DNA of 64,000 bases from Dipylidium caninum (taxonomy: Eukaryota; Platyhelminthes; Cestoda; Cyclophyllidea; Dipylidiidae): the NCBI GenBank assembly GCA_017562135.1, contig QEYB01000981.1:496001-560000 (forward strand). The letters are read 5' to 3'. A program made the translations under genes and the position numbers. A model generated the notes under the pieces. It had not been told where the DNA came from. It saw nothing but the letters and a program-made list of their open reading frames with translations, and did no database searches. Shown in pieces: positions 1 to 10,404 of the stretch (position 1 is its first letter; the number at the start of each line of letters is the position of its first letter).

Positions 1-1500
1 AGGAATGTTATTTGGAGATCTTAGTTGAATACACACTCCTCACTGTTGGCCGCAGAGCCAGAGGCCAATTCACCTTCCCCTAAAACGGGTGAAACCATTA
101 AGACATGAAGGCACACACGTTTAGCCCTGAGGGTCCCCAAGTTACCACCTTCGCTCCGTAAACAACTGGTGGCTTTGCATTGCTCCAGTCTTTTAAAAAA
201 CACCTTCCTGTGAACTAGCAACTGCGCAGAGGGGAATTTAAAGCACCGAGTGTGAAAGTATCCGAAAGACGCAACAGTTTCTCTTGCTAGAAATTTTAGT
301 TTGAACAAGTGAGGTGAGCATTCGATTGAGTAAATCGTGCGCACTCGACCAATTAACTGGGCGATGCTCGGCCTGTGTACTCTGAAGACTTGAGTCCAAA
401 CCTCAGAGGAGGAGGAGGACGGAGGGGGAGGAGGAGGAGGAGGAGGAGGAGGAGGATCTCTTTTATCGACAAAGTCGATTGACTTCGGACACTTCCTCAG
501 CGCAGATGACACGCTGCTGCCTTCTTCAACTCTCCCTGACAAACTCGGCCGACTATTAAATCAGTCACTCACCTAAGTTTGCCATCCACCGGCTAAGGCT
601 GGATAGTTTTGTTTCAGCAGTAGTGCTAATTACCCCCGATAAGCTTTTCTTCCATGCGAAGGACATTGCCAGTAAAATCAACCCAGAGAGGAGCCGGGAG
701 GAGGAATAAAAAGTGGAAAGGACAGTTAGGTAGTACGCATCGAGATGGCTCCCCGGGACTATTCAACTCAAAACAAATCACTATAATAGTAATAATATTA
801 ATAATAACGTTGATAGTGATAATCACGTAGTAAATTAATGTGCAGACAGGGGCTCGACACCGTCACGCGATAAGACGGGAATATACCTTTTGTTTTTCTC
901 TGCGTGAATTGTGTGTGGCAGGTGCCTAACCGGTACCAGCATGAGGTCCTGCTAATTAATTTTTCATGACCCCATGGTAACAGATGATATGGGAACACTC
1001 GCGCACAGGAGCTCCGCGGCGGGGCCTCTGCCTTCCGCACGCCCGCCTCCTGCGCATTGAGCTACCGTGGACGGGTTTATTGTTGCGATCGCCCACGCTG
1101 AAACGGCTTGGCTACAAATGACCGGTCAATCGTGCAACCTCACACAAAATGCTTCCACAATCGCATCGGAAGTCCATGCTGAGGAGTAGTTGAGAGTTAT
1201 CAGCTCCTTATAGCTCTAAATTTAGTGACGTGGTATTAATGAAAACATTACCTATGGCCTGCGCGCTAAAAATGATACGCAGATGTGGTGCGAAATTTGT
1301 GCAACTTATAGCTAAATGACATTTTAACAAAATTTCCACCCCACATCCACTTGTTATCCATGTCAAAATGCCTATTAATAGTGAAAAAAAGGAATATGAT
1401 TACAGTTGAACTTAGGCAACCTTATATTTTTATTCCGGTAGGGCACCGAACCTACCGTCCAACTCCAATTGGTTAAACCCGCTTACGGAGCATCAACGTC
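1..1500. other. Intergenic DNA upstream of the bHLH gene
   Basis: No convincing exon is visible. The stretch holds a GGA microsatellite near 406-456 and an AT-rich patch near 780-840. Open frames on the minus strand exist only because the GGA repeat reads as proline/serine runs. Part of this DNA may be upstream regulatory sequence for the bHLH gene, but apart from the proximal promoter listed separately nothing specific can be pointed to. Confidence 0.6.
406..456. repeat. GGA microsatellite
   Basis: About 50 bases of imperfect GGA/GAG trinucleotide repeat. Read on the minus strand it gives a serine run followed by a proline run, which explains a spurious 173-codon frame there. Confidence 0.9.
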
Positions 1501-1510
1501 TTTGTTTATT

Positions 1511-1614
1511 ATTGGTCAGCATACTCGCCCGCCTAGCCAATCACATGACTACTGCGAATGCGCACGCGCAGGCTCGGTCGAATAGGGAAGTGAATTGCCT
1601 ATATATATATATAA
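1511..1614 (+). promoter_or_regulatory. Core promoter of the achaete-scute-like gene
   Basis: A long TATA element lies at about 1600-1614. Upstream are an NRF1-type palindrome, TGCGCACGCGCA (1559-1570), and two CCAAT boxes in opposite orientations (about 1511-1516 and 1536-1540). With the usual spacing of about 30 bases, transcription would start near 1630-1645, leaving an 80-90 base leader before the ATG at 1722. The motifs are seen directly; their use is inferred. Confidence 0.55.
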
Positions 1615-1721
1615 ATTGCAACAACATAATGTGCCTCTTTACAGGAAAGCACTCGCAAACCCAACCCCAAGCAACTTGACTTCTGTGCCCACTGCCCCAC
1701 TGCTGCTGAACTTCCGCGACT

Positions 1722-2414
1722 ATGCCGTTATGCCCTTGGCAACCGACGTCTTTTTCAACACCTACGTCCGCATCTTCTTGCCCTTCTTCTTCTTCTCTCC
1801 ATTCAAATGTTTCAAGGTGCTTAAGGCACGAAGACGGTAAGGAGAACAGGCCAACAACAATACGGGGTAAATCGGTCGACTCGTCGAAAAAACCTAAGAA
1901 GACTCATAAGACACCAAATATGCTCTCACGGAGGAACGAGCGCGAACGTAATAGGGTTCACCTACTCAACCTGGGTTTTGATCGGCTCCGAGCTGTTGTA
2001 CCTAAACGTGAAGGTGAACATCTGAGCAAGATCTCCACTCTGAAAAAGGCAATTTGGTACATAGAGCACTTAGATCGAGTCCTTCACGAGGAAGTAACAC
2101 CAGAAGCAGCAGACAGTGGGGTAGTGGGCACAGACTTGGGGGATGGTCATCTGACGGTAGCTCCGTTGAGAAGTCAGGCGCAGCAACAACAACCGGAATC
2201 ACCGATAGACGAAAAGCGGCTTTCACCAATATTTCCAGCAAGGATGGACGAGCCTTCACCTGGTTTATCATTAATGTCCCTTCACTACGTGTCGAGGACG
2301 TCGGACAGTGGCTATGGCAACACGTTTTATTCGCCGGAACCACTAGAGCCGCCACCGCCACCAGTGAGAATGTGGACAATCGACTTCGATGGGACATCGA
2401 CGCCAGACCGCTGA
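1722..2414 (+). CDS. Achaete-scute-like bHLH transcription factor
   Basis: Single-exon gene of 230 codons. The bHLH domain spans residues of about 70-121. Its basic region reads RRNERERNRV and is followed by LNLGF, then an LR..VP helix-1 end, a short loop, and LSKISTLKKAIWYIEHL as helix 2. That pattern, including RRNERERNRV and the loop length, is characteristic of the ASCL group, which specifies neural and stem-cell fates as E-protein heterodimers on E-boxes. The N-terminus is Ser/Lys rich. The C-terminal third carries an SDSGYG motif and a proline run, comparable in place to the acidic SDSGY-type tail of ASCL proteins. ATG 1722 is the first in frame and fits the TATA position; a later in-frame ATG just before the bHLH is possible. 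Paralogue assignment is not attempted. Confidence 0.85.
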   Translation: MPLCPWQPTSFSTPTSASSCPSSSSLHSNVSRCLRHEDGKENRPTTIRGKSVDSSKKPKKTHKTPNMLSRRNERERNRVHLLNLGFDRLRAVVPKREGEHLSKISTLKKAIWYIEHLDRVLHEEVTPEAADSGVVGTDLGDGHLTVAPLRSQAQQQQPESPIDEKRLSPIFPARMDEPSPGLSLMSLHYVSRTSDSGYGNTFYSPEPLEPPPPPVRMWTIDFDGTSTPDR

Positions 2415-4336
2415 GCAACCCTTGGCGATCGGACCAGTCTGTAGGCCTAGTCGAATTCCACTCACAGGAGGGAATTTTAACTCACAACGAGGGGAAGAGG
2501 GAAGCACTGGAATGCAAAAGATCGTAAAGCACTCATTTACCTACTTGATAACTTTTCGCTCCCTTTGTATCCTTTCTCTCCGACCCTCACGGCGAACATT
2601 CCAAGAGACCCGTTTACTACTATAAAGACTAGTGTAAACATGACCACGACTAACTTTACTTTTTTATAACACTAAAATTATTTTCTTATTATCTCCTGTT
2701 CTCTGGCTCGGTTGGGGGATGGACGGTTTGGTGGGCGGTTGGAGAGAGAGATTACTTCCATGTGTGGCGATGTGCCCAGAGCAGGATTTATGCGGACCGG
2801 TGGAAGGAACTTTGAGGTCGCGGAATGCGAGTAGACACGGCAAGACTCTTGAGAAGTTATTTTGAAGGATTCAATTGTGTTTTCGACCCGCTGGACAAAT
2901 GTTATCACGTGGACAATCGAAGCTATATTTGCGATCACTTTAAGTACATTCGCGACATTTAGAATGACCGTGAATCCGGCACGGTTTCTGTCTGTGGAGA
3001 GGATGGAAGAAACCACATTTTAGACAAACGACAGAAGAACGAAACTTCCTTTCGCCCCTGTTTTCGCGCATGATTTAAGAAACTAATTGAAATTAAAAAA
3101 AAACATCTTCATTGAAATGACGGAGAACATCTGGCAGTGGCCTTAACAATGACAGAGATTTCAGATCAGAGGAGTGAAGAAAAGAGCAGCTTTCATCGGC
3201 AAGTTGCACATCTACCTGCGGTCAGAGGGTCCACTTCTCAGAGGAGAAAAAGCCCGTCAACACCCGATGAAACCGAAGGTGATTGGTAGGCCAGAGTCCT
3301 TCTCGCCTGAATGTAGGTGCCAGCGCGGAGGGAAGAGGTGTGAGCCAAAAAATTCCTTTTGCTGATTCGAGCTTTCACCTGACAATGTTGGGTCAAGCGG
3401 AATTGTGGCGGTCGGACGATGAACTGGAGAAAAGCCAAAGCATTTGACAAGCTTGACGGCGGAATTTGGCAGTTCATTTTACATGTCCCCTGTGATCTCT
3501 ATAGGGGAGAAAGTTAGTCGCTTTCCGGTTCGGAAATCAGCAAGTTTCGTAAGTGAAGTCCTCTGCACAAAGAATATAAAAGCTGAAGTAGCAGAGCTTT
3601 ATATTAAACAAAGATCGAGGTTGATTCTACCAGATCAAATTCTACAGTTCCCACTTACAATCTTGTTTGCTTCAACTCGATCTCGCCTGTCCACGATGAA
3701 AGTCACAAAACCAGTGAGTGGGGCGGCGGGTAGGACTAATGAGTCTCCATCCCCAACCCGAGGTTCACCGCTCTTGCTGCAGTGACTTCACGCGGAGTCG
3801 CAAATACGCTCCAAAATACTGCCTGGGAACGGAGAGAAAGAACGGGAGATGGCCTTTTAAGCGCCTCTTGAGAGAGGCCTGCTATATTCATTTTGTTTTA
3901 CATAATATGAGTTTTTGAGTGGACACTCCGTAATTTTTAAGGTGTCCAGTGCATGTTGAAGAAGGAGGGAACTGAAAAATACCCCCAATGCAGACAAACA
4001 TACTTTTACATCTTTTTAATGCATAGACTGTCCTAGATACAAACTACTTAGGTAAAAAATTGAATACATTTACATGAGGAGCCTTCCGACACCGCGGGTT
4101 CTTCCCCTCTCTTCACCCGTTTGCGAGCCACCAACCCTTCCCCCGTCGCCCTCTCTGCGCTCCTCCGGCCTATTTGCATATTCCTGGCTAACATTTGCAT
4201 AGGTGCCCCGTTCCCTTCCCGAGAGTGCTATTTCGAAGCGCGCGGGGGCTCGGGGGCGCCGGGGCCGAGGGGGAGGGGGTGGGGGGGGGGAGAGGCACGC
4301 GAAACGATACAACAAGTGAAGGGCGCCATTTAAATG

Positions 4337-4373
4337 CAGAGAGAGAGCGAGAGAGAGAGAGATAGAGAGCGAG
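4337..4373. repeat. GA dinucleotide microsatellite
   Basis: Imperfect (GA)n run next to a GC-rich stretch. GA tracts of this type can act as GAGA-like elements in animals, but nothing here proves a role. Confidence 0.85.
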
Positions 4374-5929
4374 GGGAGGCGGCGATGAAAGCGACTGTGA
4401 GTCGGTCAGCACGGCGCGTTGAGAGCGGCGCAGTAATGAGATGCATCCTCCTCCGTTGGGCACAGAAGCGCGCCTGTCAGAGAGGGAAGCAATGAACGGG
4501 GTGGCGAGCCGTTCACGTATCATTCGCTCCTGTTTCGTGCGAACCGAGAGGTGATAAAAATCAACGTTTGTGTTGACGGGGCAGAGTGAGAGAAAAGTGG
4601 GACTTTTTTTTCTCTAAAGTAACTTGGGCGTGTTATCAGATAAGACCCCGCGGGGTGGCTCCACCTCAGGTTAGTGTGATGGGGAGCCCAAAACTGAGTC
4701 GAGTTGGTCCAAAACTATTCAGCCATGCGTGATGGTACTGCAAACCTTAAGACAAGCAAAATTTGATGAAAAAAGTGGTTCATAATCAGTCTAACAAGTC
4801 TGATAAAGCAATTTTGAATTCAAAATTTCCATTTTTTGTTGACTTTTCTTCAGAACTGTGGGGCTAAGGTGCGGCAATAGAGGAAAGAAATGTCGCTTTT
4901 AAGGCGCCCCACGCCTTATCACAGGGGTTTGAGTTTTTTTTCTTAATTTCGGCCCAACAACGGTTGAAGGGGACGCACAGCTACGCCTTGCTAGGCGCCA
5001 GCAATCATTCATAAAATCGCAAAGTTTCGAAAACGTAACTTCTTTTTGCACCTCGTAGGGTCCACTCGGTGGGATTTTTATTTGCCCAAGAGGCAGTCAT
5101 TTAGAGGGGACAGGGGAAGATTGCGGGTGGTACTCTGTGGTGACAGTCTATGCCAAAATCTGTTTGCAGAATTGTGAAGTCAGTGGCTGCAACTCGGGCG
5201 GCCCAGAGTGCCCGAGCTCAGTGGCCTCATTGCGGACAGAGGTTGGAGTAAACTCGACGCCAAGTGGCGCCAGAAGCATCTACAGCACTCGGCAGATGTT
5301 CTCATAGCACGTTTTGCTAACGCAGAAAACGGTGAGATGAACGCTTCAACCAAAACAGTTCCCCGAAGCCTTGATATTTTGAATTACGACTTATCCTTTC
5401 AGCCCTCCTCAACAGATCCAGCGTTGCGGACTCAGCGTAGCCACGTGGCCAATTACCTCACATAAAACCACACACATGGAAAGAGTGGTGTGGCTGGAGG
5501 AGGACGAGGAGTGTAAAAACTGGGGGAGAGGTCCGTTTACTTACCCCTGCGTCCCCCTTCACCCTCGGCTGGTGCTCCGGTCCGCGTCTATGTCCACACA
5601 AACGCATCCCACTCACCCCGTCTCGGGAGGTAGCAGTGAGCCAATCCGTCATTTTCATCCGTTAGCAATATTTTCAAAGATAACAATGCTCGTACGACAT
5701 CAGAAATAACAAAATGACACACTCCTAACTGGGGGGGGGGGTAGAGGGGAGAAATGACGTTAGACCTCTGACCCATCGTGGTTTGGCATACTACGAACGA
5801 CGATACGCCCAAAACCCTCCTTCGCCGGCCCCCCCCCCTCACCGCCCACATTAACCCTCCTGCAGCTGGTCTCAGTTCATAAATGATACCGCGGAACGAA
5901 GCTATTACCCGATGGCTGAATAGGAGAAG

Positions 5930-5990
5930 GAGCCGAGGAGCCGAGGAGGAGGAGGAGCAGGAGGAGGAGAAGGAGGAGGAGGAGAGGTTT
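5930..5990. repeat. GGA/GCCGAG microsatellite
   Basis: Short GAGCCGAG duplications run into a GGA trinucleotide repeat, strand-asymmetric (purine-rich on +). Confidence 0.85.
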
Positions 5991-8039
5991 ACGTTGGACG
6001 GCGTTGTTCTGTATCTACACTGACGGCCACCCGCAAAGGTGAAAAGTCATAAAAGCGGACTCAGTAAAATTCACACCACCCGCATTATCATCTTAATTGG
6101 GGGGTTGGGGGTCCAGTAAACGGCACCATAAGGAGGTGTGGGGCCCACTCTTCCTCCCATCTGCTACACCGATAAGTGGGCCTTAATCGCGCATATGCTT
6201 CTCCTCCCGTCCACGTTCCAGCTCAAAACACCAATCAGACGAAAAGAAGTAGTCTTTCCACCGCATGTTGGCTGTGCTGACTTTGACGATTTGGCAGAAC
6301 ATGCTACCTTCAGTGGGAAATGCGTTCGGCAGCACGGAGGAGAGTGTGGTGCCACCACCGTCTCAGAAGAGACGAGGGCTGGTCTCCGTGACGCCACAGG
6401 CGCCATCCCAACTTATTTCCAGGTTGAATTTCTCTCGGGCCCTTGTTCACTTGGATTCGAGGCTTATGAAAAATTCAGTTGGGATGCCACAGGTACTGTT
6501 GAGCGTCATGCGCAAATAACACACATTCGACCGAAAATTTACTTAGACATAAATTCTTCCGATTTCGAGTCATGTTAACCAAAGTCTCATTTCCGTGTTT
6601 GCACACGGAAAGCGGAAATTCTTCGCCCCTGAGGGATAAATGAGTACTGGCAGTTTGGTGATAATACGCAGTTGAGTTTTTGCTCGGCGAGATCCCGCAA
6701 CTGACCGTAAAGCGAATGGAAAACATGTCGAGGTAAGACGAAGAGGAAAGTGAGCTGGGCAGGCCTCCTCGCTCTCTCGGTTTATTTAGTGGAAGCTTGT
6801 CAATTCACGCTTTCCTAACAGGGCAAGTCCCTTTTTCATCGTCGATGGACTCCAAAAGCAGATCGTCAAATCGCCAGTGCGTCTCTCCTCATCCCCCATG
6901 CTTTTCGCCTTCGCCTTCGTCTTGCTCTCCTCCGAGAGGAGCTTCTCGTGAGGGTTGCAGTAATGTCAAATCATTTGCATGTGTCGAGGGGGCCACAGGA
7001 GTTTCTGAGATGTTTCCAAATTAATGCATAGCGAAGCGTGTGAGACTCGAAATTGAGTGTGCCAAGAACGGATGGGATTCCTCGCCCCCCCCCGCTTCCC
7101 CCTCCCCCACCCCAGCTTGCAGGGAGTCACAGTCTTCTGATAAAAACACAAAAAGTGGACTTCTATCACACAACTATTCGCAATATTCAGCACAAAATTA
7201 GCTGTTTCATGAGAGCGCAAGAGGGCGAGACTTGCATTCGTAGGCGATTGTGAGGATGATGTCTTTGCAAACAGCAATTTAAACAGTCGTTAACAAGTTG
7301 GGGTAAGAGGATATGGTGAAAGGTTGACCCATTCCCCGCATTTCCCCCTCCCCAGCCCCCCGCCGTGCCGCCACAATAACTTGTCGTGTTTTCCTTCACG
7401 TTTTATGTGTCCGAGACTGTGCCATGGCAAAATTTATGACATTAGTGTCGACCAAGTTGAAAGGGGTAACCTGCCGGGGGGAAGATTGGGAGTTCTTGCG
7501 AGCGATGTGTCCCACACGTGCGATGCCCGATAGCACGGTTTTATTGGTAGCCGATTTGGTCCCTCCTGTTAACCTGTTTCAGGGGCCTGTCAGCGACGGG
7601 AACCGACACCCCCCCCCTTCGAGTCGAGCCACGGGGCAAAGGGGACGTCGAGGTGGGAGGAGATGGCTCGAAGGTTAGTGCAGGTCAGTACTGAGGTCCT
7701 GTCTTTGCGACCCGATTCCTCGATGAGGCTGGGGTTTCATGCGTAATGCCAGGACCTCCGAGGGATGATTTTGTGACTTATCAAATGTGAGGACAGGAAA
7801 CAACCTTCGGCCGGGGAGTTGTGGCCATTTTGTTGTCAACAATTTTCCACACGTAGCATATGTATGTATTTGAGGCAACTTCGGCTTTCTACTTTTATCA
7901 CTTTATGTACATATACAGACGTGGCACATTAACTAAAACAAAGTTGATCAACGCCAATCTATTTCATATGGATTTCTCTATGTAATAAATGCTAAAGAAG
8001 CCTGTAGAAGTTTATTTAAAGTGTTCCATGAAGGCAGGG

Positions 8040-8890
8040 TTTTCTGGTAGGACATGCGGATGGTGGTTGAAAGAAGTGGAAACACGTGATTTCGATTTTT
8101 TTTGAGACCTTTTTTGAGACCATGTTGGGGCCAAATCCTTTTCTGATACCATGGAAGATCGCAAGAGGGTCAATACAGCTCAGCAAAACATTTCTGACCA
8201 TATTCGAAAGATAGGATTGGTGTGGAAAGAGTCAAAGTGGGTGCCACGTGAGTAAGGGAGAAGAATAGTGAAGATGGAGTCGTCATGTGCTTGCTCGGAA
8301 CGATATCGAGTCCTTTTTGAACCAACCGATAAGTGGGCAGGAAAAGTGGATTAGCTACCAAAAAAATCGTAAGGAAAGGGCCAGATTGTAAACCCAGACA
8401 ACATGACCATCTCACCTCAATAACAAACGTGACTCTAGATAAGGGAATGTGGTGTCTGTAGTAGAAAATCCGAGGGCCAGTGCATTGTGAGCTATGAGAA
8501 CCGAAAGAAGAACTTAAGTGGGAAAAGCGTTGCCAGCAAGTGGATAATTTAAAGACAGTAGTCGAAGAGAAGAGGACGGCGAGGTACAAGAGGAAGAGCA
8601 TCGTACTGCATCATGATAATGCCAGGCAATGAGCTGCTTTGGGGACTCGTAAAAAAAATGCAGAATCAAGCTGGGGAGTTCTATCATGTTCACGGTATTC
8701 CCCGGGCTCAACACCCTCCGAATATGTGTTTCTGCCTTTAAAAAGTTTATTGAAGTATGACAAAGTGCAAAACTAAAGAGCAGCTCAAACAAGCACACTG
8801 TTTCGATGATTGGCTGCAAAAAGATGCTTTTTTTCAAAAATGGCGTATACAAACTGCTCTTACGTTGGCATGAAGTTATTAATAATAATG
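8040..8890 (+). mobile_element. Decayed mariner transposase relic
   Basis: Conceptual + strand translation in shifting frames gives successive landmarks of a mariner (Tc1/mariner, D,D34D) transposase. They are a WW..K....RDFD segment near 8060, KWVPRE near 8235, YKRKSIVLHHDNAR near 8590-8620 (second catalytic Asp), a W.V....YSPG.TPSEY segment near 8670-8720 (third catalytic Asp replaced by Glu), and NNNGNH near 8880-8895. The reading frame is broken by several stops and frameshifts, and segments are missing, so the copy cannot encode an active enzyme. Terminal inverted repeats could not be recognised. Family assignment rests on the order and wording of these motifs. Confidence 0.8.
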
Positions 8891-10404
8891 GTAATCACAC
8901 CATTTAACAAGGTTTAGTTCCGAAAACGGATAAAACTTTCCCGAAGACCTTACATATATCGAACTTCAATTTAATTAACATCAGCTTTAACTCAAGGAAT
9001 AACCAAAAGTAACGACTTTTCAGAAGAAGGCTTAACGATACGGAAGTCTTTGCGCCCTTTACATGTAACACTGGCCTGTTGCCGCGCAAACGAGCATCAC
9101 TGTAGTACTGTTAGAAGATATGAAATTTAAAATTCAGGACAATTGTAGGTATGTCGTCAAAAATCTTCCAGACATCATCACTAAGACACTGGGACTGATT
9201 GTGGCTGGTGAATTAAAACAAGGGCTTTGCAAAGTAAGACTATTTGAAAGTCGGCAAACTGCTCCGACTATACTAATGTTAACATGGAAGAGTATTAGGA
9301 GTACAGTTATCAACCAGAGTAAGATAATGGCATTGTCCTGTCACTGTATATTGAAAGGCTTATCAAAGATTTTCTGGCAAATCTTTGGACTTCTGAGCTC
9401 TGCTCCTTCAGGTAGGATGCGATTAAGAAAGTAATCACTTTAAGAACAGATGAAGGAAGAGAAACCTTAAGAACATTGAAGTAACGACTGCATCCATTTG
9501 AATCCATTAATGAGCAACTAGAGTACTTAGATTTTTATTATACCGCCGAGTAGGCAATCAATTGAGCTTTCTCCTCCTCAATCCTTATTGCTGTGTCTGC
9601 GCAGTAAAGAAGGCCGCGAAACGAGCCAAAGTTGCGACACGCGCTGATTCAGGAGAGCCGACCAACGGGTTTATCTGTCGTCAACATCAGCGACTTGTCA
9701 GCAATATTATTTAGGTCAAACCATAATGGTAGCGTTTCTGCCCATCATTCAATTATAACTAAAATCAATCGCGAGCGTTCTTAGAAAATCAAAATCTACT
9801 CTTTAAAGACCAACTTAACTTACGCTGATAATGCGGAGATAAGGCTTGTAACATATCTCGATTGTTTCTGTCTGCGAGACATTCAGGTCTTTTAGGCAGG
9901 TAATAAGGAAGTCCTAAAAGTCAAACGTTCAGTAAACTGTTCTGATTTGAAGCTCCCTTCTTGTACAAGTTAATGTTAAGGATAGATTAAACAATATTTG
10001 GTGGATTGGATATACGGCGTTGCCTTCAGCTTACCGTGGAGCGAAAACGCTTAACTTAGTAGTAGCGAAAAAAACTAATACAATTATAAGTAAAATTTCC
10101 CTTAAACACAGTCCTTTTGACGGTTAAGACGAGATTGTAGGATAGAAAGCTTAGTAAGCATCAATAAGTCAGTAAGTGTGGTGAGCCAAAAATACGCTTC
10201 TAATATTTTCCAACCGCATCAATGATGGGGCTGGCAAAACGCTAAAGCGGCATAAAAATTTGGTATACAATATGGTAAGTATATAGCGGAGTAGAGAGGT
10301 GAATAACAAAATTCATCACAATAATTTATTTAATGTGGTAATACATTTCTTCGCGGTGGAGGCATATTCGGATTCCGGTGCGCGCCGTTGCTCTTAGGCT
10401 TCGA
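8891..10404. other. Intergenic DNA upstream of the 53BP1 homologue
   Basis: AT-rich sequence without a supported gene. Short open frames (for example 9120-9434) lack family resemblance or splice context. The last few hundred bases should include the promoter and leader of the 53BP1-like gene, but no TATA or clear transcription start is evident. Confidence 0.55.

Larger units (their letters stand above)
2415..8039. other. Gene-poor intergenic region
   Basis: No frame in this 5.6 kb looks like protein. It contains GA and GGA repeats, a G-run near 5729-5739, a C-run near 5829-5838, and a GC-rich segment at 4080-4300. The longest open frame (6138-6578, + strand, 146 codons) has no recognisable domain, no flanking splice evidence and random-looking composition. 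The first few hundred bases probably include the 3' UTR of the bHLH gene. No clear AATAAA was seen close to the stop. Confidence 0.6.

Noticed and set aside
21..542. 173-codon minus-strand frame with a proline run
   Set aside because: It is created by the GGA microsatellite reading as Pro/Ser. There is no domain and no splice or promoter support.
2002..2527. Overlapping frames on both strands across the bHLH gene
   Set aside because: They overlap the bHLH coding sequence or its immediate 3' side, and only the bHLH frame matches a known family.
4070..4523. Minus-strand frames with proline and serine/leucine runs
   Set aside because: They arise from the G-rich and GA-repeat DNA, and no real gene structure is seen.
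6138..6578. 146-codon plus-strand frame in the gene-poor region
   Set aside because: No recognisable domain, no splice context and random-looking composition. It is within the range of chance open frames.
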